Assembly: GCF_007828835.1 (NCBI RefSeq)
Contig: NZ_VIVL01000014.1
Span: forward strand, 59,054-123,053
DNA from: Variovorax beijingensis
Lineage (GTDB): Bacteria > Pseudomonadota > Gammaproteobacteria > Burkholderiales > Burkholderiaceae_C
DNA length: 64,000 bases
Direction: 5' to 3'
Shown: piece by piece, positions 9,751 through 18,709 of the stretch
Layout of the letters: every line of letters begins with the position of its first letter
How positions within the stretch are numbered: position 1 is the stretch's first letter
The notes under the pieces: model-generated
What the model was told of the DNA's origin: nothing
The model's database searches: none
Seen by the model: the letters and a program-made list of their open reading frames with translations, nothing else
Made by a program: the position numbers and the translations under genes

Positions 9751-11166
9751 TCAGTTCCTTCCGGGTTCCGTTGCGGCCGCGATGGTTTTTCGATCCGTAC
9801 CGTCCGCCCAGACCATGCGAACCAGCGACAGCGGGTCGTCGATGGCAACAACATGGTTGAGCTTGAATTCGAAGACCTGGCCGCGCGGAACGTCTGCCGG
9901 GCTGAAGGCGAAGCCGTAGCTCGGCAGCTCCTTGTTCATCACCATCGGGTAGTGGAAGAAGTAGGGGTTGCATGCATGAGCAATCGCGTTGGCCAGTTCC
10001 TGGGTGCCGGCCGTGGCAACCAGCAGCACGCCGATTTCCCGCGGCGGCGGAACGTTCACCGGCACATCGCCCGTCACGGCGTTCCAGCCATACATGCGAA
10101 GCGAGATGTGGAATTCACCGAGCTCCTCCGCCGGAATCGACTTGCGGGTGCGTTCGTAGAGTGCCTCCAGCAGGCGGTCGTGGAACGCGTTGACATTGTT
10201 GAGAACGTCGGGATCCTGGATGCCGATGAGCATCAGCGTCTGGTAGTTTCCAGCGGCCGCGCCTTCGAGCTTCATCGTGTAGGGCTGCGTCACCCACTTG
10301 GCGCCTTCCACTCGGACGGCACGCTCGCCGTGCTCTACGTACACTGCGCCGGTGACGTCAAGAACCCCACCCGGTTCGTGGAGAAAGTGAGGGTCGCTGT
10401 TTTCATACAGCATGTGCTTGGACACGCTGTGCGGCGTACAGCGGTTGGTCGTGGACAAGGGCTCGACCTCGAAGCCCCTCTCATCAATTGTCAGCAGAAC
10501 CCCTGCGCCGTCAGCTGGGTTGAGACAGCACTGGGCGCCGCATTCGGCAATCTTTCCCGCGTGCCACGAAGCTCCCCACGGCGCGCCCTTCCAGATCGGA
10601 TAGCTGGCCAGGACGGCCGTGTCGGTGGACCTCCCGCCGATGACGATGTCCGCGCCGGCCTCGAGCGCGGCAATGAAGGGCTCCACGCCCATCAGGCCGA
10701 CGATGTGCTCGCAGGCGTCGATGGCCGAGTCTTCCAGCGGGCCCAGCGGCGGCAATGGCCGCACCTTGCCTTGCCGGTTGAATGCCTTGAGGCTCGCCTT
10801 CTCCTGTTCGGAGTACAGCAGCGCGATCTTCGGCGCGATGCCAAGCTCCCGCGCGAGTTCCAGGAGGATGTCACGGGTCCAGTCGACGTTGAGGTCTCCG
10901 CCCGCCTGGCCCGCCGTGCCGACGATGATCGGAATGCCGGTCTTGGCATGAGCGCGCAGCAGGATGCCCAGGTCACGCTTGACCGCTCCGCGGTTGTTCT
11001 TGGATTTGCCCAGCGCAAGATAGGCCGCGCCGCTGTCGGTGGAGCCGGCATCCGTTGCAATGACGTCGGCGCCTTTGGCCAGCCCGTACTCGATTTCGCT
11101 CTCGCGGACCCCGGACCCCAGGGATCCGCAGGGAACCATCACCTTCACACTGCCTTGCAGGGCCAT
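9751..11166 (-). CDS. AtuA/DUF1446-family protein (acyclic terpene utilization type)
   Basis: A 471-residue cytoplasmic protein of the AtuA (DUF1446) family. The N-terminal GSLGSGVRESEIEYGL and IATDAGSTDSGAAYLALGKS blocks and the central ADIVIGGRSTDTAVLAS block are characteristic. AtuA was named from the Pseudomonas citronellol/geraniol cluster; its chemistry is not established to my knowledge. The start was set at ATG 11166; an in-frame TTG at 11184 would add six residues but has no better ribosome site. It is tightly coupled to the DUF4387 gene and begins 77 bases after the porin. Confidence 0.85.
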   Translation of the reverse strand: MALQGSVKVMVPCGSLGSGVRESEIEYGLAKGADVIATDAGSTDSGAAYLALGKSKNNRGAVKRDLGILLRAHAKTGIPIIVGTAGQAGGDLNVDWTRDILLELARELGIAPKIALLYSEQEKASLKAFNRQGKVRPLPPLGPLEDSAIDACEHIVGLMGVEPFIAALEAGADIVIGGRSTDTAVLASYPIWKGAPWGASWHAGKIAECGAQCCLNPADGAGVLLTIDERGFEVEPLSTTNRCTPHSVSKHMLYENSDPHFLHEPGGVLDVTGAVYVEHGERAVRVEGAKWVTQPYTMKLEGAAAGNYQTLMLIGIQDPDVLNNVNAFHDRLLEALYERTRKSIPAEELGEFHISLRMYGWNAVTGDVPVNVPPPREIGVLLVATAGTQELANAIAHACNPYFFHYPMVMNKELPSYGFAFSPADVPRGQVFEFKLNHVVAIDDPLSLVRMVWADGTDRKTIAAATEPGRN

Positions 11167-11243
11167 GACTGTCTTTCTTTTCAAACGATTGGAAGGTCGT
11201 GTCGACCTGCGCGGCTCTGCCCGCTCAGGTTGAACGAAGGAAC

Positions 11244-12332
11244 TCAGAAGTCGTGACGGACTCCGATGGCATAGCCGGAAGTGGAAGAACGCGTCGGGTC
11301 CCGGCTCAGTCCGGCGATGTTGACGGGGTCGAGCCTGTAGCCATCCGAGAAGGCGTTGCTGAAGAGCGAAAAGCTCAGTGCCGTGCGCCGGGAGAGTTGA
11401 TAGTCGACGGCGGCAATCGCGGTCTTCTTCTTGCCGTCGCGGCCCGCCACGTTGTTGATGTTCTTGCCGCGGTCCAGCGTGTACGAGAACTTGAAGATGA
11501 ACGGAGCCATGTCATACCGCAAGCCCGGTGTGATCAGCGTGTTGGCCTGTTCCGGCCGCCCCCTGGCAGCACCGTCGAGCGTGGCCCTCGCCACATTCAG
11601 GTAGAGCCTCGCACTGCGGCCCAGGCGAAGCTGGCCGCCCGCGCCGAGGACCGTGTGTTCGGGATATTGACCCGTTGCCGCAAGCGTCGGCGACTTGAAG
11701 GTCACGCCGTAGAGGGCAATGGTGTAGGCATTCGTGATCCGGGCCAGGTCGAAAGCCATGCTTCGGCCGGAGCCTTCATTCGGCGCGGCACTCAACGCCG
11801 CCGTAATTCCCGCCGGGCCGTCCCAGCGGACCTTGATGACGTCGTCGCTGCGCGAATCGTTGCCTGCAAACTTGTTGACGCCAAAAAGCGCCAGCGGCGT
11901 GACGTGCAGGCTCGCCCCACTCACGCTGAAGACATCCAGGCTTCGCGTGACACGGTCCGTGGAGGCATGGAACTGGCGACCGAACGTCAGCGTGAACGCC
12001 TCGTTGGCAAGGCCGACGGTCGATTCGCGATGCCAGAACTTCCCTCGGGAACCCACCTCTCCGGTGTCCGTGTCAACGTTGGTTTCGAGACGGAAGATCG
12101 CTCTAAGGCCACCGCCGAGGTCCTCGCTGCCACGAAACCCCAGGTAGGACCCGTTCAGCAAGTAGTTGCTGACCTCGGTCGTGGCGCCGGTCTGACCGGA
12201 CTTGTGCGAGATGCCGGCAGAGATCCGACCATAGATCTGAACGCTGCCCGTCTGCGCAAAAGCAATGCCACTCACGGCAAGCGTAGCGCCCCCTGCAACC
12301 GCAATGCGGCGCCTCATCGTTGCGTTCTTCAC
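11244..12332 (-). CDS. Outer-membrane porin (Gram-negative porin family)
   Basis: A 362-residue trimeric-type porin precursor. The signal peptide ends about residue 26 (AFA before QTGSVQIYG), the mature start SVQIYGRISAGIS and the YLGFRGSEDLGGGL strand are family markers, and the protein ends in phenylalanine (GVRHDF), the usual outer-membrane assembly signal. The start is GTG 12332, preceded at five bases by GAGGAG; ATG 12317 is too far from that site. It is the first gene of the minus-strand cluster and would admit the substrate through the outer membrane. Its promoter should lie in the interval shared with the divergent GntR gene. Confidence 0.9.
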   Translation of the reverse strand: MKNATMRRRIAVAGGATLAVSGIAFAQTGSVQIYGRISAGISHKSGQTGATTEVSNYLLNGSYLGFRGSEDLGGGLRAIFRLETNVDTDTGEVGSRGKFWHRESTVGLANEAFTLTFGRQFHASTDRVTRSLDVFSVSGASLHVTPLALFGVNKFAGNDSRSDDVIKVRWDGPAGITAALSAAPNEGSGRSMAFDLARITNAYTIALYGVTFKSPTLAATGQYPEHTVLGAGGQLRLGRSARLYLNVARATLDGAARGRPEQANTLITPGLRYDMAPFIFKFSYTLDRGKNINNVAGRDGKKKTAIAAVDYQLSRRTALSFSLFSNAFSDGYRLDPVNIAGLSRDPTRSSTSGYAIGVRHDF

Positions 12333-12409
12333 AGTGTCTCCTCAGGCGGATGAATTGGTTTTTTTGGCCGAATGTCAGGCGCCCGGGCCGCTTGCAAATC
12401 GGTGGGGTG

Positions 12410-12438
12410 ATTATGCAAGCATGATGTCATAATTACAT
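12410..12438. promoter_or_regulatory. Candidate GntR operator between porin and regulator
   Basis: This AT-rich patch in a GC-rich interval carries two overlapping dyads. ATTATG (12410-12415) pairs with CATAAT (12428-12433), and ATGT (12424-12427) pairs with ACAT (12435-12438). It lies between the divergent porin and GntR genes, about 80 bases from the porin start. HutC/UTRA regulators usually bind short AT-rich dyads, so it is a plausible control site for both genes, but this is inference only. Confidence 0.4.
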
Positions 12439-12574
12439 GTCAGTGAAAACCCGCTCCACCGGTCCATCCCCGGGGGCACGCATCCCCTGGTGTTCACGCA
12501 CGACCTTGTTGGGACGCGCGACGGACCTCGCCGACAATGCAACCTCCAGCCACGAGATGAGTCGAGAAGACACA

Positions 12575-13375
12575 ATGTCAGTGATCCTTCGCCGCGAACG
12601 CGGTGACCTCTTGCATCGCCAGCTGTTCCTGGCTCTTCGGGAACAGATCAGGCGGGGCGTCTACAGGGAAGGCGACCCGATACCCAACGAGGACCAGCTA
12701 TGCCAGTCCTTTGGTGTCTCGCGCATCACGGTGCGGCGCGCGGTAGCGGATCTGGTGGAAGAAGGATGGCTGGAGAAGCGCCTCGGACGAGGCACCTTCG
12801 TCAAGCAAACAGCGGCCAAGCCTCAGAACCGCACCGGCTCCACATTCACGGAGTCCCTGGCGAAACGGTCAAAGCAGACGAAGGTCACCGTCCTCGAGGT
12901 ATCGAAGTGCTCGCCGCCGCCCCTGGTCGCAGCGGCCATGGGGCTGGCCGAGGATGCGCAGGTGATGTACGCCAGCCGTCTTCGCTCCATATCCGGTGTT
13001 CCCCTGCTCTTCATCGACTCCTGGGTGATGCCGGAGTACGCAGGCTCCATCAAGAATGACACGCTCGAGAGACGCTCGATCACCGAGATGCTGTTGTCAG
13101 AGGGCGTACGGTTTCGATACGTGACCGAGGAGATTTCCGCTGTCGCCGCGGATCCTCACGTGGCGGCGAGCTTGCATGTGGAAGTCGGTTCGCCGTTGCT
13201 GTGCGTAGCACGTCTCGTCAGCAAGGACGTGGGCAAGACGGTGATGTACCTGATGGCTTACATGACATCGGAGCGCAGTCGCGTCGTGTTCAGCCACGAA
13301 GAGCAAGACCTCGACCGCATGTACGAAGCCAAACTCATTCACGACATCCATGGCTACGGCGCTGACCAAGGATGA
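12575..13375 (+). CDS. GntR-family (HutC/UTRA) transcriptional regulator
   Basis: A 266-residue regulator with an N-terminal GntR winged helix (about residues 8-75, containing DQLCQSFGVSRITVRRAVAD and the wing RLGRGTFV) and a C-terminal UTRA effector domain, the HutC subfamily layout. The start was placed at ATG 12575 behind GAGAAG; in-frame ATGs at 12557 and 12437 are possible but would add an unusual leader. It is transcribed divergently from the porin-to-HyuA cluster and is its likely controller, sensing a pathway intermediate in the UTRA domain (inference). Confidence 0.9.
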   Translation: MSVILRRERGDLLHRQLFLALREQIRRGVYREGDPIPNEDQLCQSFGVSRITVRRAVADLVEEGWLEKRLGRGTFVKQTAAKPQNRTGSTFTESLAKRSKQTKVTVLEVSKCSPPPLVAAAMGLAEDAQVMYASRLRSISGVPLLFIDSWVMPEYAGSIKNDTLERRSITEMLLSEGVRFRYVTEEISAVAADPHVAASLHVEVGSPLLCVARLVSKDVGKTVMYLMAYMTSERSRVVFSHEEQDLDRMYEAKLIHDIHGYGADQG

Positions 13376-13527
13376 ATCTGGCGTCTCCTCGGTCCAGCTG
13401 TGGGTCTGCGCGCTTTGGAAGGTAGCGGCATACGAGCAGCATCGGCGCGCGGCCGACCCCGGTAAGAATTCGGTAAGACCAGTGCATCGACGATCGGAGC
13501 TCCCTCACAACCCTGATTGGCTCCGCC

Positions 13528-14372
13528 ATGCCGCGTGCTTCGTCGACTCGTATCCTCTTCGCTTTCCCCCCATTGCTTTTCAGTGCTTCGCTGACGCTGC
13601 TTACTTCGCCTGCCACGTGGGCGCAGGAAGGCAGCCTCGATCAACCTCCGGCCGCCGCCGGGTCGCAGCCTCGGCTGTCGGCCGATGCCTCTCGCTGGGG
13701 CATCGGCATTGCCGCCGGCGTCAAGCAGCAGCCGTACACCGGCGCGGGCACAAAGACCCAGGGCATTCCACTCATTTTCTATGAAAACCGCTATGTGCGA
13801 GTGCTTGGTGCGGGTGCGGAACTCAAGCTGCCGGAGGTCGAGCTGGGCGCCAACTCATCCTTGTCCTTCGGTCTGCGCGCCAAGTACGGCCTGGGAGGCT
13901 ACGAGCCGAGCGATGCATCCATTCTGGGGGAATGCAGGAACGCAAGGGCAGCGTGTGGCTCGGCGCCGGCGTCACCTGGCACAACGAGATCGCCGACGTC
14001 TCGGCCGAATGGCTCGGCGATGCCTCGGGCAAGAGCAAGGGCCAGCAGTTTCGGCTCGGCGTGCAGCGCGATTTTCGCGCGGGCAGTTTCACGGTGACCC
14101 CACGGGTGGCCGCCAACTGGCTGGATAAAAAATACGTCGACTATTACTACGGCGTGCGCACCGAAGAGAGCCTCCCTGGACGTCCCGCATACCTGGGCGC
14201 TTCGACCGTCAACACGGAGATCGGACTGCGTGTGGGCTACACGATCGATTCTCACCAGGCGGTGTTTGTCGACGTCAGCGCCACGCAACTGGGCAAGCAG
14301 ATCAAGAACAGCCCGCTGGTCGACCGATCGAGCCAGACCTCGCTCTCCGTGGGCTATCTCTATCGTTTTTGA
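13528..14372 (+). pseudogene. mipA: MipA/OmpV-family outer-membrane protein, frameshifted
   Basis: Two partial reading frames together make one MipA/OmpV protein. The first (from ATG 13528) gives a signal peptide ending near WAQEG, then RWGIGIAAGVKQQPYTGAG and YGLGGYEPSDASILG. The second continues with MQERKGSVWLGAGVTWHNE to the C-terminal LSVGYLYRF. The switch lies at the run of five G at 13926-13930: one added G restores a single 281-residue frame of normal family length. The gene stands 15 bases before a two-component pair that may regulate it. It could be a true inactivation, phase variation at a G tract, or a sequencing error. Confidence 0.82.
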
Positions 14373-14387
14373 CGCAACGCCGGCCGC

Positions 14388-15074
14388 ATGAATCGCATCG
14401 CGCTGATCGAGGACCACGATCGCATGGCCACCTTGGTGTGCAAGGCGCTTCTCGGCGCGGGCATCGAGGCCGATGTGTTCGGGCGCATCGATGTCGCCTG
14501 GCACGCGCTGCGCCGGACGCCGTATGCAGCGTTTGTGATCGATCGCGGGCTGCCCGATGGCGATGGCCTCGAACTGGTGCGGCGGCTGCGCGCAGTCGGC
14601 ACGCGTACGCCGTGCCTGATGCTGACGGCGCGGGATGCCCTGCATGACCGCGTCGATGGCCTGGAGTCGGGCGCCGACGACTACCTGGTCAAGCCCTTTC
14701 CGATGGAAGAACTCGTCGCGCGCGTGCGCGCGCTGCTGCGGCGCCCGGCCCAACTGCTGAGCCTGTCGCCTGTGTATGCCGACATCTGCGTACACCCCGA
14801 GAGCGGAACGCTGACCTGCAACTGCGATGCCGTCACGCTCGCGGCCGCCGAGCTTCAGATCATGCTTTGCCTTGTGCGCAGCGGCGGCCAGACTGTGCGC
14901 CGCAGCGCACTCGAATCTGCCGCGTGGGGACTTTCGGAGGCTGTCACGCCCAATGCCCTCGATGTGGCGCTGCATCGCCTGCGTAGAAAGCTGCAGGCCG
15001 TGGGCTCGGCGCTGCAGATCATCACTGTAAGGGGACGTGGCTATGCGCTTCGTGAAGCTTCGCTGGCCACATAG
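14388..15074 (+). CDS. OmpR-family response regulator
   Basis: A 228-residue two-component response regulator. The receiver domain (residues 1-115) has the acidic pair E8/D9, the phospho-acceptor D52 within FVIDRGLPDGDG, the conserved threonine (MLTAR) and the lysine of DDYLVKPF. The C-terminal winged helix of OmpR type spans about residues 125-225, ending TVRGRGYAL. The 3' end overlaps the sensor-kinase gene by 32 bases, so the two are co-translated. Because the MipA-like gene lies immediately upstream on the same strand, that gene is a likely operon member or target. Confidence 0.95.
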   Translation: MNRIALIEDHDRMATLVCKALLGAGIEADVFGRIDVAWHALRRTPYAAFVIDRGLPDGDGLELVRRLRAVGTRTPCLMLTARDALHDRVDGLESGADDYLVKPFPMEELVARVRALLRRPAQLLSLSPVYADICVHPESGTLTCNCDAVTLAAAELQIMLCLVRSGGQTVRRSALESAAWGLSEAVTPNALDVALHRLRRKLQAVGSALQIITVRGRGYALREASLAT

Positions 15075-16416
15075 CCTCGGCACACGGCTGCTGGCGACGT
15101 ACGTGGCCGGCATCCTGGTCTGCATCGTGGTGATCGTGGTCGTGAGTGCTGCCACGCTGCTTCTGCGCGGGAACACCTTGAATGAAGGAATCTCCACCCA
15201 TGCGCGGTTGATCGGGCGGCAGCTGCAATTCGATGCGACAGGACGCCCGACCGGATTAAACGAATCGGAACTCGCGACCTGGTTGTATTCAGGCATGGGG
15301 AAAGAGACATCCGTTCGCGTACTCGACGCGGCCGGCGACGTCGTGATGCCGGCAATGCAGAACGCTCTAGCGCTGCTCGAGGAAGGCAAGGGCTTCGAGC
15401 CGCGTGACCATACGTTCGATTCGGTTTCAGACGGCCTTGCGGTGCGTGCCGCGACACATAGCCTCGATCACGAGGGGCAGCGATGGTATGTGCAGGTGGC
15501 GGTGAGCCAGCGCCTGATCGAGGTCATGGACCGCAGCGTCGGTCTGCCAGCCCTCGGGCAAGGCATTCTGCTTGCGTGCCTCGCGTCGGTCCTGGTGTTC
15601 GCCGTGGCCATGCATTTCACATTGGGCCGCATGCTCAGGCCGCTGCGGATAGCGTCCGAGAGTGCCGCACGCATCACGCCGCGCACGCTCGACGCCCGCT
15701 TGAGCGTGCAAGGACTGCCCTCGGAGATGATGCCGCTGGTCGAGGCCTTCAATCGCGCGCTCGACCGCCTGGAAAGCGGTTACGTCGCGCAGCAGGATTT
15801 TCTTGCGGCGGCTGCGCACGAGCTCAAGACACCGCTCTCGTTGATCCGTGGGCAGATCGAACTGGGCGGCGACAGTGATGCCACCTTCGATCGCGGTGTC
15901 TTGATCCGCGACGTGGATCAGATGGCCCGGCACGTCAGTCAACTTCTGCACCTGGCCGAGGCGACGGAGTTGTGCAACTACGAGGTCGGCCTTGTCGGTG
16001 CAGCCGCACTGGTTGACGAAGTTGGCGACTATCTCGAACGACTTGCCGCACGCCGCGAGGTGCATCTGGACTTGCGGGTCGAGCCGGACTCGCTGTCCTG
16101 GCAGGCTGACCGAGGTGCGCTCTTCACGCTATTGAAGAATCTCCTGGAGAACGCGATCCAGCATTCGCCACCTCATGGCGTGGTACGGCTTAGGGCCGAC
16201 GCACGGCGGATCTCGGTTCGCGACGAAGGTGCCGGTATCCCGACTGGTGATCTGCCGATGATTTTCGATCGCTTCTGGCGGGGCGCGGGCCGGCGCGACG
16301 AAGGCGCGGGACTGGGCCTCGCCATATGCCGGGAGATCGCACTGGCGCACGGCTGGCGATTGACAGCACACGCGGCATCGCCCGGGACGGACTTTGTGCT
16401 CGCATTCGCACCGTAA
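15043..16416 (+). CDS. Two-component sensor histidine kinase
   Basis: A 457-residue inner-membrane kinase: TM1 about residues 18-42, a periplasmic sensor of about 125 residues, TM2 about 172-195, a HAMP-like linker, a HisKA domain with the phosphorylated His259 in AAAAHELKTPLSLIRGQ, and an HATPase domain (LLKNLLENAIQH N-box, DEGAGIP, GAGLGLAICREI). The start ATG 15043 has AGGGG about eight bases upstream; GTG 15037 would add two residues. It partners the overlapping OmpR-family regulator. The periplasmic sensor has no recognised domain, so the signal is unknown. Confidence 0.93.
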   Translation: MRFVKLRWPHSLGTRLLATYVAGILVCIVVIVVVSAATLLLRGNTLNEGISTHARLIGRQLQFDATGRPTGLNESELATWLYSGMGKETSVRVLDAAGDVVMPAMQNALALLEEGKGFEPRDHTFDSVSDGLAVRAATHSLDHEGQRWYVQVAVSQRLIEVMDRSVGLPALGQGILLACLASVLVFAVAMHFTLGRMLRPLRIASESAARITPRTLDARLSVQGLPSEMMPLVEAFNRALDRLESGYVAQQDFLAAAAHELKTPLSLIRGQIELGGDSDATFDRGVLIRDVDQMARHVSQLLHLAEATELCNYEVGLVGAAALVDEVGDYLERLAARREVHLDLRVEPDSLSWQADRGALFTLLKNLLENAIQHSPPHGVVRLRADARRISVRDEGAGIPTGDLPMIFDRFWRGAGRRDEGAGLGLAICREIALAHGWRLTAHAASPGTDFVLAFAP

Positions 16417-16447
16417 CGACGATTGCTGCTTCGGCGCTGTCAAGGAT

Positions 16448-16633
16448 TCAGTGTTCGAAGCAAAGCAGCAACCAGAAGGTGATGGCGCCGTCATCAATGA
16501 ACCGCTGAAGCTTGAGCGCGACGGCGATCAGCGCAAGGCCAGTCAGGACGTCCAGCAGCCAGGTATCGAACAACCATGACCCGAGGCTTCGGGCCCAACG
16601 GAATCTCGCGAAGAGCTTGACGGTCAGTCGCAT
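16448..16633 (-). CDS. Small membrane protein, hypothetical (61 aa)
   Basis: A 61-residue open frame with one strong hydrophobic helix (WLLDVLTGLALIAVALKL) framed by basic residues, and a second short hydrophobic end (AITFWLLLCFEH). It lies convergent to the sensor kinase in an otherwise gene-free interval. No ribosome site is clear, and I do not recognise a family. Support is limited to the membrane-protein-like composition; it may be a decayed remnant. Confidence 0.3.
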   Translation of the reverse strand: MRLTVKLFARFRWARSLGSWLFDTWLLDVLTGLALIAVALKLQRFIDDGAITFWLLLCFEH

Positions 16634-17011
16634 GTCGACGAGCTGAAGGGCTGAGCCGCAGACTTCGGTTTTCGGTGCGGGCGGGTCAAGGCCCCGTCGA
16701 GCGCATTTGGCGTCACGGCGAAACTCTTGGGCCGCAGGGAACGGGGACGATAGGGGCACACAGCATGACGAGGTCCGATGGTGATGAAGCCTGAATGCTC
16801 GGCCCATCGGCCTTACCCTCGGCTTACCTGGCGAATGGCATCGCACCTTCGAGCTGGGCAGGTCCGGTAAGGATGCAGCAAGGCTAGGGGGTGGAGCATC
16901 CGGACACGATCAAACCGGAGCCCATGTGTCCTCAGTTTTTCTTTCCGAAACGGCGGCGCCCTCCTCCTCCGCCCCATCCGCAGCAACGATGCCGAGCGAT
17001 GGCTTCGCGGG
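16634..17011. other. Non-coding interval before the PAP2 gene
   Basis: About 380 bases with no open frame that I can support on either strand. I saw no clear promoter, hairpin terminator or repeat. The upstream signals of the PAP2 gene should lie at its right end. Confidence 0.4.
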
Positions 17012-17740
17012 ATGACGAGCAGCCCTGGCGACAGCGGCCGCAATGACACTTCGGCTGCTTGTTTCCTGAAGTCCATCGGCGCGCTGCTTGGCGGCGGCGT
17101 CGCCATGGCGGTCTGGTTGGACGCCGCGGTCATCCGGGTCATCCACGCGCATCTGACAGCGGAGTGCTCCGACCTCTTCGACACGGTCAGCGATGTCGCC
17201 GACGCCCGCTTCTATGGAACCGCTGCGTTGGGCATCTACGCCTCAGGCCTTCTTGCGTTGTCGGTGCCGGCGCTGAGGCACTGGAAACACCGTTGTGAGC
17301 ATTGGGTCCGCGCAAGCCTGCTGATGCTCCTGACTCTGCTGACAGGCGGCTTCTTGACGCTGGTTCTCAAGCATGTTGTCGCTCGGGCCCGTCCTTTCCT
17401 GCTCCTGGAGAACGGACAATACGGCTTCGCCGCGCCCTTTGCCGGCGCACCCTTCAACTCGTTTCCGTCAAGCCACGCGTTCACGGCGTTTGCCGTTGCG
17501 TTCGTCCTCGCCGACCTGTTTCCGAACTGGCGCAAATGCTTGTTGACGGTGGCAGCCATCCCAAGCACCTGCCGCGTTCTCGCGCTCGAGCACTTTCCGA
17601 GCGACGTGATCACGTCCGCGGTCATTGCCGCGTGGTGCGAGGGCTTCTGGGCATCGCGCATATTTGCACCTCGATCGAACTGGCCGTTGCGGCGTCCCTG
17701 GCACTGGCGCAGTGCCCCGGCACCGGAGCAAAGGCGATGA
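17012..17740 (+). CDS. PAP2-family membrane phosphatase
   Basis: A 242-residue membrane protein of the PAP2 superfamily, which hydrolyses lipid phosphates or pyrophosphates at the periplasmic face. The three-part active site is visible: KHVVARARPF (KxxxxxxRP), PSSHAF (the PSGH block with S in place of G) and CRVLALEHFPSDV (the SRxxxxxHxxxD block with C for S). Several hydrophobic segments surround these motifs. The start is ATG 17012. Neighbours give no functional hint. The departures at PSSH and CR make catalysis likely but not certain. Confidence 0.82.
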   Translation: MTSSPGDSGRNDTSAACFLKSIGALLGGGVAMAVWLDAAVIRVIHAHLTAECSDLFDTVSDVADARFYGTAALGIYASGLLALSVPALRHWKHRCEHWVRASLLMLLTLLTGGFLTLVLKHVVARARPFLLLENGQYGFAAPFAGAPFNSFPSSHAFTAFAVAFVLADLFPNWRKCLLTVAAIPSTCRVLALEHFPSDVITSAVIAAWCEGFWASRIFAPRSNWPLRRPWHWRSAPAPEQRR

Positions 17741-17762
17741 TCGCGAAAGACCCAGCAGCAAC

Positions 17763-18122
17763 TCAAGCCAGAACTTCGTCAGCAAGGGGCAGCCGACGCA
17801 CCTGCCTGCCAGACAAGGCCGAGGCAGCTGCTGCCAATGCCGGCGCAAGCGGTGGTACGCCGGGCCCGCCCGCACCACCGAGCGGCGAGCCGATCTCGAC
17901 GATGTGGGTTATCACCTGCGGCTCTTCTCCCATGCGCAGAATCTGGTAGTCGCCAAAGCTTGACTGTTCCGCGCGGCCGTCCTTGATCGTTACCTTCGCT
18001 CGAAACGCAACCGACATTGCATCCACCACGCCGCTGCTCATCTGGGCTTCAACGTGCCCAGGGTTGATGGCGCGTCCGCAATCGATAGCCACGTGCGCTT
18101 TCTCGACCTTGATGCTGGCCCA
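17763..18122 (-). pseudogene. Remnant of xanthine dehydrogenase-family molybdopterin subunit (IorB-like C-terminus)
   Basis: The frame encodes about 120 residues matching the end of the large molybdopterin-binding subunit of isoquinoline 1-oxidoreductase-type aldehyde oxidases. The blocks IKVEKAHVAIDCGRAINPGH, then EQSSFGDYQILRMGEEPQV and GGAGGPGVPPLAPALAAA are the family's C-terminal signature. The intact protein is about 700 residues or more. Everything upstream of this block is missing and the preceding translation is not homologous, so this is a truncated relic rather than a gene. No small iron-sulfur subunit gene is nearby. Confidence 0.75.
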
Positions 18123-18709
18123 GCCTACCCAACGGGGCCACCACAGCGTAGGAGGTTCCGATGGCTCAGGACACCCGCCACGGAGGGTCCATCGCCCCAA
18201 CCTCGCCGCACGTGGAAACGCGCGCGGCACACCTGCCGCGTGCGTTCTCTCTCGCACACCCAGGCCCCGGCCTCACAACCGTGTCCCGCCGCAAGAACAG
18301 CTCGCATCGATCATGCGCGGTCTCCGACTATTTGACGACTGGAACGCTTCGAGCACCTCCGTGACCACGCGACGCTTGAACCGCGCAAGGTGCAGCGCAC
18401 CGAATTGGCGATGGTGGTGTGCCCGCGGCGCGCGCCCCAGGCGGTGGCCCGGCGTGCCTGCATCGTGTTGACGACCGCCGAGGTGTCTTGCACGAAACCA
18501 TCGGCGAACAATCCGGCCTCGTCGCGAAGGGTGCGCAACATTCCCGGCCGCCAGCTTGCCGATATATCAGGCGAGGCAAGGGCCGCGAAGCTCACCCGGT
18601 GAGGATCGGGCTATCCTACGGCCGCCGCGCGTGCGGCACCCGTCGTTCCGCCGTGCTCACCGAGGGACGCCGGTCCGACCACCTTGTCGCAAAGAGAAAG
18701 AGTCCGCTC
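18123..18709. other. Gene-poor interval beside the oxidoreductase remnant
   Basis: About 590 bases between the decayed molybdopterin subunit and panD. Several short frames exist on both strands, but none has a recognisable motif, convincing start or family resemblance. It is probably decayed coding sequence plus the panD promoter region. The stretch just before panD holds AGAAAGAG as its likely ribosome site. Confidence 0.45.

Noticed and set aside
9286..11256. Open plus-strand frame of 656 codons across the AtuA, DUF4387 and Bug genes
   Set aside because: It is arginine-, histidine- and glutamine-rich with no motifs and lies antisense to three recognisable genes; a GC-codon shadow.
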